This document shows, piece by piece, positions 1 to 4,244 of a stretch of 5,215 nucleotides of DNA. This DNA is from an uncultured Gaiellaceae bacterium (lineage in GTDB: Bacteria; Actinomycetota; Thermoleophilia; Gaiellales; Gaiellaceae): the NCBI GenBank assembly GCA_955652075.1, contig CATPAS010000341.1, positions 1 to 5,215 of the forward strand. Reading direction: 5' to 3'. A program made the position numbers and the translations under genes. Every line of letters begins with the position of its first letter. Within the stretch, counting starts at the first letter, position 1. The notes beneath the pieces are model-generated. The model saw nothing but the letters and a program-made list of their open reading frames with translations. It ran no database searches and was not told the origin of the DNA.

Positions 1-30
1 GTCTGGCTGCTCGGCGGCCGCACGGTATGA
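1..30 (+). CDS. C-terminal end of an unidentified upstream gene (partial)
   Basis: The frame beginning at base 1 reads VWLLGGRTV and stops at TGA 28-30. That stop overlaps the ATG of the next gene (27-29) as ATGA. The same type of overlap occurs at 1078-1081, so a translationally coupled upstream gene is plausible. Nine residues are too few to assign a family, and an open frame this short could be chance. The main support is the ATGA overlap and the lack of a recognisable ribosome binding site for the following gene, which would fit coupling. Confidence 0.4.
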   Translation, partial: VWLLGGRTV

Positions 31-437
31 GCGACCTCGACCCTGTTTCCTGGTTCGTGATCGAGGCCGGCTGGAAGGTCGTCGACGCGGAGGGCCAGGA
101 GGTCGGCTCCGTCGACGAAGTGGTCGGCGATTCGAGCAACGACATCTTCAACGGCCTCTCGATCTCGACCAGTCTGCTCGGCAGGCCTCGCTACGTCCCG
201 TCGGAACAGGTGGGAACCATCACGCCGGGGCGCGTGCACTTGACGCTCACGAAGGACCAGATCGAGCATCTCGGGGAATTCGAGGAGCCGCCGACGAGCG
301 CCGAGATCCTGCCGGATGCGGCCGGCGCGGTGCGGCGAGCCGAGGCCGCAGTCGAAGCGCCGATTCATTCGCACGGCGAACGACTCAACATCGTCACGCG
401 AATCGCGCACGCCCTGCGGCGCGCACTTCGCGGCTAG
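27..437 (+). CDS. PRC-barrel-like (DUF2171-type) small protein
   Basis: This 136-residue protein is probably cytoplasmic, since no signal peptide or membrane segment is visible. Residues about 14-80 have the pattern of a PRC-barrel/DUF2171 domain: GWKVVDAEGQEVGSVDEVVGD, a short loop (DIFNGLSI), then YVPSEQV and a strand ending GRVHLTL. PRC-barrel domains occur in RNA-processing and photosynthetic reaction-centre proteins, and many stand-alone copies have no known job. The C-terminal 20 residues form a basic helix (IVTRIAHALRRALRG) after an Ala/Glu-rich linker. The frame stays open to the window edge, but ATG 27 fits the conserved beginning and overlaps the preceding stop. No Shine-Dalgarno is evident. 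The gene converges on argR, and the stops overlap by 4 bp. The fold class is fairly secure and the function unknown. Confidence 0.75.
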   Translation: MSDLDPVSWFVIEAGWKVVDAEGQEVGSVDEVVGDSSNDIFNGLSISTSLLGRPRYVPSEQVGTITPGRVHLTLTKDQIEHLGEFEEPPTSAEILPDAAGAVRRAEAAVEAPIHSHGERLNIVTRIAHALRRALRG

Positions 438-895
438 CCGAGCACGCTCGCGAGCTCCCGCGCGAGGGTCTTCGCGTCCCGCTCCGACGGAGCGACGACG
501 AGCACAGTGTCGTCCCCGGCGAGCGTGCCGACGATCCGTTCGTGCTCGAGCTGGTCAAGTGCGCGGGCGATGGCGGGGGCGGAGCCGAGCTCGGACTGCA
601 ACACGACGACGTTTCCTGCCGGCGTCACCTTGCGGCCGAACTGACCGAGGATCGACGTGAGGACCTCAGTGGGATCGGCCCGGCGGGCGACGTTCGGCAG
701 CATGTAGCGCGGCCGGCCGAAGTGGTCATGCGTCTTCTCGAGGCCGAGCTGGCGGATGTCGCGCGACACGGTCGCCTGCGTGACGACACAGCCGGCGTCG
801 GCGAGCGCGTCGAGCAGCTCGAACTGCGTGCCGACCCGCTTCCGAGAAACGAGGCTCTCGATCAGCCGCTGTCGCTCGGCCTTCCCCAGCTGCAT
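434..895 (-). CDS. argR: Arginine repressor ArgR
   Basis: This is a 153-residue transcription factor of the ArgR/AhrC family, of normal family length (about 150). In this family arginine acts as co-repressor and a hexamer binds ARG boxes to repress arginine biosynthesis or activate catabolism. Residues 1-70 form the winged helix-turn-helix, including the recognition-helix signature TQATVSRDIRQLGLEK (39-54). Residues about 80-153 form the oligomerisation and arginine-binding domain with GTLAGDDTVLV (123-133); the paired Asp 128-129 match the family's arginine ligands. ATG 895 aligns with the AhrC start. The only Shine-Dalgarno-like sequence is GGAG two bases before ATG, too close to work, and a -10-like TATGCT lies at the distance expected of a leaderless transcript. 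An ARG-box-like palindrome overlaps that element, suggesting autoregulation. No arginine biosynthesis gene lies in the window; on the same strand the next genes upstream are the surface-protein and pheT genes. Confidence 0.95.
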   Translation of the reverse strand: MQLGKAERQRLIESLVSRKRVGTQFELLDALADAGCVVTQATVSRDIRQLGLEKTHDHFGRPRYMLPNVARRADPTEVLTSILGQFGRKVTPAGNVVVLQSELGSAPAIARALDQLEHERIVGTLAGDDTVLVVAPSERDAKTLARELASVLG

Positions 896-901
896 AACTC
901 C

Positions 902-907
902 AGCATA
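902..907 (-). promoter_or_regulatory. Candidate -10 element of a leaderless argR promoter
   Basis: On the minus strand TATGCT (fits the actinobacterial TAnnnT pattern) is followed by six bases (GGAGTT) and then the argR ATG. A transcript starting 7 bases after the hexamer would begin at the A of the start codon. No convincing -35 is seen at 17-18 bp. The hexamer lies inside the putative ARG box, so a bound repressor would cover it. Confidence 0.5.
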
Positions 908-915
908 CGTATGCA
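902..915. promoter_or_regulatory. Putative ARG box (ArgR operator)
   Basis: The sequence AGCATACGTATGCA contains a perfect 12-bp palindrome (GCATACGTATGC, 903-914). It fits the general ARG-box core TGCAT-N4-ATGCA with one mismatch at the first base. A stray half-site TGCATA lies at 891-896 over the argR start codon. The operator lies between argR and the divergent membrane-protein operon, so ArgR bound here could affect both. ArgR autoregulation is known in other bacteria; the binding here is inferred from sequence only. Confidence 0.6.
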
Positions 916-934
916 GGTTTGGAGGAGCTAGGGC

Positions 935-1081
935 TTGGTAGAACTCAAAGTCATGCTCAGGAAGCTGCTCTGGTCAGCGCTCTACGGCGCCTTCGCCGCC
1001 CTCGCGACGATCGTCTCGCGCCGCGCAGCCACGCGGATCTGGCGTACGCTGACGGGCGAGGAACCGCCCACCAAGAAATGA
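935..1081 (+). CDS. Small DUF4235-like membrane protein, 48 aa
   Basis: Short gene that a length cut-off would miss. It starts at TTG 935, preceded by a strong GGAGGAG (921-927) with a 7-base spacer; ATG 953 is in frame but has no ribosome binding site. One hydrophobic helix (about residues 11-28, LLWSALYGAFAALATIV) is followed by a basic stretch (SRRAATRIWRTLTG) and a hydrophilic tail GEEPPTKK. This layout, especially Arg-Arg-Ala-Ala, Trp and the closing GEEPP, resembles the actinobacterial DUF4235 family, though shorter than typical members. The function of the family is unknown. The TGA (1079-1081) overlaps the next start as ATGA, so it is the first gene of a coupled operon. Codon composition matches its neighbours. 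The call as a real gene is fairly firm; the family assignment is moderate. Confidence 0.75.
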   Translation: MVELKVMLRKLLWSALYGAFAALATIVSRRAATRIWRTLTGEEPPTKK

Positions 1082-1440
1082 CAGCCGATCAAACAGTCGA
1101 GCGTGCGGCCGACAAGCTCCAGCAGCTCGCGAATCAGCTGGCAGGCGAAGGCGGCTGGAAGTCGAAGCTCGCCCAGCCACTCGCAGAGGACGCCGACCTG
1201 ATTCGCAAGATGAGGCCGAGCCTGATCAAGGCGCGCGCCAAAGGAGAAGCGCCGGCGGGCCAGAAGCCGCGGCAGGCAACCGTTGCACCGTCGAGCCCGC
1301 AGATCGGCGGCGCCCGGCCGAAGACGAAGGAGACGAGCGGGGGGCCGAGCCCGTGGATCGTGGTCGGCGTTGCGCTTGCCGCCGGCGTCGTGCTCGCCAA
1401 GTGGATCGACTGGAGGGGCCATGCCCACACAAGGGACTGA
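1078..1440 (+). CDS. Tail-anchored membrane protein of unknown family
   Basis: This 120-residue protein is not assigned to a named family. Residues 1-62 are helical and charged (TVERAADKLQQLANQLAG, then LAEDADLIRKMRPSLIKARAKGEAP). Residues 63-90 are a Pro/Gly/Lys-rich linker, and residues 93-110 (PWIVVGVALAAGVVLAKW) form one transmembrane helix close to the C-terminus, so the bulk is probably cytosolic. The frame is open further 5', but ATG 1078 is preferred: it overlaps the previous stop by ATGA, and the upstream extension covers the 48-aa gene in another frame with atypical Arg-rich sequence. No good Shine-Dalgarno lies close by, so translation is likely coupled. The 3' end overlaps the next gene by 20 bp. 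The general shape, amphipathic helix plus tail anchor, resembles ElaB/YqjD-type inner-membrane proteins, but no sequence match is claimed. Confidence 0.8.
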   Translation: MTADQTVERAADKLQQLANQLAGEGGWKSKLAQPLAEDADLIRKMRPSLIKARAKGEAPAGQKPRQATVAPSSPQIGGARPKTKETSGGPSPWIVVGVALAAGVVLAKWIDWRGHAHTRD

Positions 1441-1828
1441 CGGCCGCCCGACTCACGGTCTCGGCGCCGCGGTCAAGGAAGTCGCTGAGCGCGCGAGCGC
1501 CATCATGCGCCTCGAGCTCGAGCTCGCCGCCATGGAGCTCAAGCGGAAGGTCGTCTCGCTCGGCCTGGGAATCGCGCTCGCCCTCGGCGCCGCAGTCATG
1601 CTCGTCTTCGTCCTCGGCTTCGCGTTCGCAACGATCGCCGCCGCGCTCGCGACGGCCGTATCCACCTGGCTCGCGCTGCTCATCACCACCGCGATCCTCT
1701 TAGCGTTCGCGCTCACGCTCGGTGCGCTGGGGATCATGAAGATCAAGAAGGGCACGCCTCCGGTCCCGGAGCAGGCGATTCGCGAGGCGAAGCTGACGAC
1801 GGAGGCGCTCAAGCGCGATGGCCGGTAG
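1421..1828 (+). CDS. Holin-X (phage holin superfamily III) family membrane protein
   Basis: This 135-residue integral membrane protein resembles the putative actinobacterial holin-X family (Phage_holin_3_6). A cytosolic amphipathic helix (residues about 14-43, AVKEVAERASAIMRLELELA and following) leads into two long hydrophobic hairpin helices (about 44-73 and 77-106). A short charged tail follows (IKKGTPPVPEQAIREAKLTTEALK). The family name comes from topology; these chromosomal proteins are not shown to be lysis holins, and no endolysin or phage gene is present here. Start ATG 1421 has GGAGG (1412-1416) 4 bases upstream, and a longer 5' extension is Arg-rich shadow sequence. The gene overlaps the previous one by 20 bp and the next by 11 bp, placing it mid-operon. 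Confidence 0.85.
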   Translation: MPTQGTDGRPTHGLGAAVKEVAERASAIMRLELELAAMELKRKVVSLGLGIALALGAAVMLVFVLGFAFATIAAALATAVSTWLALLITTAILLAFALTLGALGIMKIKKGTPPVPEQAIREAKLTTEALKRDGR

Positions 1829-2105
1829 CAACAGCCGGACACTCGAGCAGGTGCGCCTCGACATCGAGTCGGAGCGTGAGCAGCTTGCCGGTGCTGCCGA
1901 AACCCTACGCGAGGAGATCGGCGAAGCGACGAACATCGGCGCCAAGTTGCGCTCGAACCTGCCGGTGGTCGCGGCGGGCGCGCTCGGCGTGGGCTTCCTG
2001 CTGGCCGGAGGTGTCGGCGCCACCGCACGGCTCATCTTCCGGCGCGGGCGGGAGGGCGAGACGAAAACCAAGCTCGGTCGCTTCCGCATTGGCGACCGCG
2101 ACTGA
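1818..2105 (+). CDS. DUF3618-like single-span membrane protein
   Basis: This 95-residue protein begins with a charged coiled-coil-like helix (TLEQVRLDIESEREQLAG, residues 8-25, continuing to about 38). It then has a NIGAKLRSNLP motif and one transmembrane helix (about 49-68, PVVAAGALGVGFLLAGGVG), with a basic C-terminal tail (RLIFRRGREGE). This follows the DUF3618 layout (N-terminal ExxR helix, then a Gly/Ala-rich membrane span) found near holin-X genes in Actinobacteria; function unknown. The start lies within the end of the previous gene (11-bp overlap), with GGAGG at 1801-1805, 12 bases upstream, so coupling probably helps initiation. The end overlaps the likely start of the YihY-family gene. 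Confidence 0.78.
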   Translation: MAGSNSRTLEQVRLDIESEREQLAGAAETLREEIGEATNIGAKLRSNLPVVAAGALGVGFLLAGGVGATARLIFRRGREGETKTKLGRFRIGDRD

Positions 2106-3027
2106 GCGCGAATCGACTGCCGGGCAGGCCCCGAGCTCGCCCGAGAAGCTGAGCCTCGCCGACTGGTTGGCCGCCTTCAAGCGCAGCTTCGCCGCCTTCA
2201 TGAAGGACGACTGCATGGGCCTCGCCCAGCAGATCGCCTACAGCTCGCTGCTCGCCTTCTTCCCGGCGACGGCCTTTCTCGTCGGAGCGCTCGGAGTGTT
2301 CCACCTCTTCGGCGACGTCAAGACGCTACTCGACCCAATTGCGCCCAACGGCGTGATCAAGTTCATCACCGGCCTGCAGAAGGACTCGCAGGGAGGAACG
2401 TCCGCCGCGGCATTCGTCATCGGTTTCGTCGGGGCGGTCTGGGCCGCGAGCGGGGCAATGACCTCAGTGATCAAAGCGGTGAACAGGGCGTACGACCGTC
2501 AGGAGACGCGCCCCTTCTGGAAGCTCCGCGGGATCGCAATCGTCCTGGTCGTCTCGAGCGGGATCACGACCGCAGGCATCTTTCTCCTCATCGTGGTCGG
2601 GGGAGCGCTGGGTGATGCGATCGCGAAGAAGGCGGGTCTGGGCGGCGCGTTTCAGTGGGTCTGGGGAGTCGCGCGCTGGCCGGTCGCGTTCTGCGCCATC
2701 CTGCTCTTCTTCGGGCTTGTGTACTACCTCGCACCGAACAAGAAGCAGCGAAACTGGAAGTGGATCACGCCGGGCTCTGTCGTAGGCGGCCTGCTCTGGC
2801 TGCTGCTGTCGGGCCTCTTCGCGCTCTACGTCACCTACGCCGGCAACTACACCAAGACGTACGGGACACTCGCGAGCGGCGTCATCCTGTTGCTGTGGCT
2901 CAACTACTCGGCGTTCGCGCTTCTCTTCGGTGCGGAGTTGAACGCGGAGCTCGACCGCCAGGCCGACATTCGCGCGGCCGGCGGCGAGCGTGCCGGGCTC
3001 GTGAAGCTCGCTACAACGGAAGCGTGA
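2089..3027 (+). CDS. YihY/virulence factor BrkB family membrane protein
   Basis: This is a 312-residue polytopic inner-membrane protein of the YihY/BrkB (UPF0761) family, of usual length for the family and with about six membrane spans. Family hallmarks seen: AYSSLLAFFP in helix 1 (50-59), SGAMTSVIKAVNRAYD (121-136), WITPGSVVGGLLWLL (225-239), and the C-terminal YTKTYGTLASGVILLLWLN followed by FGAELNAEL (254-288). The family was once called RNase BN; that activity belongs to another protein. Its transport or envelope role is unresolved. The frame is open back to 1876, but that extension is Arg/Ser-rich and lies on the coding frame of the previous gene. TTG 2089 gives a normal N-terminus and overlaps the previous stop by 17 bp. 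Its Shine-Dalgarno is poor, so the exact start is uncertain, while the family call is firm. It is the last gene of the operon. Confidence 0.92.
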   Translation: MATATERESTAGQAPSSPEKLSLADWLAAFKRSFAAFMKDDCMGLAQQIAYSSLLAFFPATAFLVGALGVFHLFGDVKTLLDPIAPNGVIKFITGLQKDSQGGTSAAAFVIGFVGAVWAASGAMTSVIKAVNRAYDRQETRPFWKLRGIAIVLVVSSGITTAGIFLLIVVGGALGDAIAKKAGLGGAFQWVWGVARWPVAFCAILLFFGLVYYLAPNKKQRNWKWITPGSVVGGLLWLLLSGLFALYVTYAGNYTKTYGTLASGVILLLWLNYSAFALLFGAELNAELDRQADIRAAGGERAGLVKLATTEA

Positions 3028-3174
3028 CGACGAGCGAGCCGCGCAGGCTCTTGTGCTTGTCCGAGCGGTACGAGTAGATCCCCGGCTGTAGCGTCACGTT
3101 CGAGAGATCGTGGACCACGATCCCGGGAGAAAGGGCGCGGCGAGCAGAGCGGCGAGCACGATTCGCGTGATCAT
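3011..3174 (-). pseudogene. Remnant of a secreted cupredoxin-like protein, internally deleted
   Basis: On the minus strand ATG 3174 opens a clean signal peptide (MITRIVLAALLAAPFLPG), but that frame stops at 3094 after 26 codons. From about 3121 a different frame reads IVVHDLSNVTLQPGIYSYRS and continues DKHKSLRGSLVVTLPL to TAG 3013-3011. This second piece looks like the last beta strands of a plastocyanin-like domain (compare the typical G-x-Y-x-Y-x-C-x-x-H pattern). It has no start codon of its own. The join lacks most of a domain (probably 60 or more residues) and is out of frame, so a single sequencing slip cannot explain it. The Cys and Met copper ligands are Ser and Leu here, so even the parent may not have bound copper. 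The 3' end overlaps the convergent YihY-family gene by 17 bp. The signal-peptide ATG lies 35 bp after the stop of the upstream surface-protein gene. Confidence 0.72.
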
Positions 3175-3208
3175 GCCCGGTCTCTGCGGCGCCGCGCGCC
3201 TTTCGGAT

Positions 3209-4120
3209 CTAGAGCGAGGGAGCGCTGCTCCGTCGCCTCAGGATCAGGCCGAGCACCATCAGCCCGAGCCCGATCAGCACGACGATCCAGATCGGGAAGC
3301 CGGTGAACGGCAGCGTTCCGGCGCCGACCACACCGGTTGCGCTGAGCACGCCTGATGCCGACTCGACGCGTCCCTTTCGCGGTGATACGACCGGCTTGGG
3401 CTTCGTCGGCTTGGGCTTCACGGCTCTGCCGAGAGCCGACGGCGTGCTGCGTACCGACGCCGGGCTCGCCGGCGTGATGGGCGTGCTGCCGCCCGGGGTC
3501 GGGCCCTGCACCGGGTCTCCTCCGGGCGTGCCTGGATCCGGGTTCGGAGACGGATGCGGTGCCGGAGACGGCGGCGACTCAGGCTGCGTCCCGCAGGCCT
3601 TGCCCCGCTTCGCCTTCAGAGCGTGCACGTCGACCTCGTGACCGCCCGAGCAGGGCGCGGCCTTGTGAGGCTGGCTGTTGCCTGGTCCGTGGAGGACCGT
3701 GCTCGGTGCCGCGCCGTTCTGCATCGCGATCTCTCCGGCGGTCTTGCCGTTGCCGTAGAGCTTCGTCTGGTCGGACGAGGCCGCGGCGTGCGTGTCGTGC
3801 GCCGTGTCGTTCGACGGCTTCACGCCTGCTTGAGCTGTCCCCGCGTCCTGCCCGACGGAGCTCACCGACGACACCGGCGCGGCGGAAGACGACGTCGCTT
3901 CCTCCTTCTTCACCTGTCCCGGAGCGTTGGCCGAGTTGCCGTGGCCGGAGCTCTCCTGTCCCGTTGCAGCCGCCGCCGCAGCAGATACGGGTTCGCTCGT
4001 GCCTTTTTCGTTTCCGTTTCCGTGACCGTTGCCGTTACCGTTACCGGCGTAAGCCGAAGCCGACGCCAGGGCGGCAACCGCCAGGGCGAGCGCGAGTGCG
4101 CCCGCGAGCCGCATTGTCAT
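3209..4120 (-). CDS. Secreted LPxTG-anchored low-complexity surface protein
   Basis: This 303-residue protein is exported and probably attached to the cell wall by a sortase. A Sec signal peptide (1-25, cleavage likely after AYA) is followed by a Gly-Asn repeat (26-37), then an Ala/Ser/Gly-rich low-complexity region (38-118). A more ordered module follows at about 119-178 (KLYGNGKTAGEIAMQNGAAP, then HGPGNSQPHK and HEVDVHALK) containing the only two cysteines (157, 176), which could form a disulfide. A Pro/Lys-rich stalk (182-245) leads to the sorting signal: LPFTG (270-274), a hydrophobic span (277-294) and RRR (295-297). The start ATG 4120 has a GAGG core 7 bases upstream within a G-rich run; ATG 4114 is an alternative. 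A candidate promoter and a terminator of the previous gene lie upstream, so it is probably its own transcript. Its biological role is unknown; no sortase gene is in the window. Confidence 0.88.
   Translation of the reverse strand: MTMRLAGALALALAVAALASASAYAGNGNGNGHGNGNEKGTSEPVSAAAAAATGQESSGHGNSANAPGQVKKEEATSSSAAPVSSVSSVGQDAGTAQAGVKPSNDTAHDTHAAASSDQTKLYGNGKTAGEIAMQNGAAPSTVLHGPGNSQPHKAAPCSGGHEVDVHALKAKRGKACGTQPESPPSPAPHPSPNPDPGTPGGDPVQGPTPGGSTPITPASPASVRSTPSALGRAVKPKPTKPKPVVSPRKGRVESASGVLSATGVVGAGTLPFTGFPIWIVVLIGLGLMVLGLILRRRSSAPSL
3392..3419 (-). repeat. 13-bp direct repeat in the Lys-Pro stalk
   Basis: CGGCTTGGGCTTC occurs at 3392-3404 and again at 3407-3419 with a 15-bp period. On the minus strand it encodes KPKPTKPKP in the stalk of the surface protein. 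Two exact copies point to a recent local duplication, a common way for wall-spanning stalks to change length. Confidence 0.7.
4010..4045 (-). repeat. Six-base repeat encoding a Gly-Asn tract
   Basis: Imperfect hexamers (GGTAAC, GGCAAC, GGAAAC type on the minus strand) encode GNGNGNGHGNGN directly after the signal peptide. Third-base variation between copies, such as GGT, GGC and GGA for Gly, shows the tract is not freshly expanded. One unit encodes Gly-His instead of Gly-Asn. Confidence 0.75.
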
Positions 4121-4153
4121 GTTCCCCCCTCATTGGTTCCTCTCCCCGATCTC

Positions 4154-4181
4154 ACCTTAGGAACGAGAGACCGCTTGTCCA
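4154..4181 (-). promoter_or_regulatory. Candidate promoter of the LPxTG surface-protein gene
   Basis: On the minus strand TGGACA (4181-4176; five of six bases of TTGACA) is followed after 16 bases by TAAGGT (4159-4154), which fits the actinobacterial TAnnnT -10. Transcription would start near 4147, giving a leader of about 27 bases that contains the G-rich ribosome binding site. Position and spacing are good; the assignment is by eye only. Confidence 0.45.
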
Positions 4182-4197
4182 CTCATTTACAAAGCAG

Positions 4198-4223
4198 AAA
4201 GGGCGGCGTCGCGGCCCCCCTTT
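4198..4223 (-). terminator. Hairpin terminator after pheT
   Basis: A 26-base inverted repeat starts 21 bases past the pheT stop. It has a six-pair AAAGGG/CCCTTT stem base, one mismatch, three more G-C/C-G pairs and a six-base loop. On the minus strand it runs into TTTCTGCTTTG, an imperfect T-rich tail, consistent with intrinsic termination of pheT before the surface-protein promoter. The stem is nearly symmetrical, but no converging + strand gene needs it. Confidence 0.6.
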
Positions 4224-4244
4224 GGGAGAAATACTTCCCTGGAG

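Noticed and set aside
919..1077. Extension of the 120-residue tail-anchored protein back to a TTG at 919
   Set aside because: The TTG lies within the ribosome binding region of the 48-residue gene and the added sequence is composition-atypical; the ATGA overlap supports the start at 1078.
1283..1420. Extension of the holin-X protein to an ATG at 1283
   Set aside because: The added 46 residues are mostly Arg, Ala and Gly from out-of-frame reading of the previous gene; ATG 1421 has its own GGAGG.
1421..1828. Prophage or lysis cassette suggested by the holin-like protein
   Set aside because: No endolysin, structural, integrase or attachment-site signal is present, and holin-X proteins are common chromosomal genes in Actinobacteria.
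1876..2088. N-terminal extension of the YihY-family protein back to an upstream start
   Set aside because: The extra 71 residues are Arg/Ser-rich with no family match and lie over the well-supported DUF3618-like gene in another frame.
2089..3027. Ribonuclease BN (tRNA processing enzyme)
   Set aside because: This is a historical misannotation of the YihY family; the protein is an integral membrane protein with no nuclease motif.
3186..3195. GCGGCGCCGC palindrome as a terminator or operator
   Set aside because: A short GC-only palindrome without a T tract is expected by chance in DNA of this composition.
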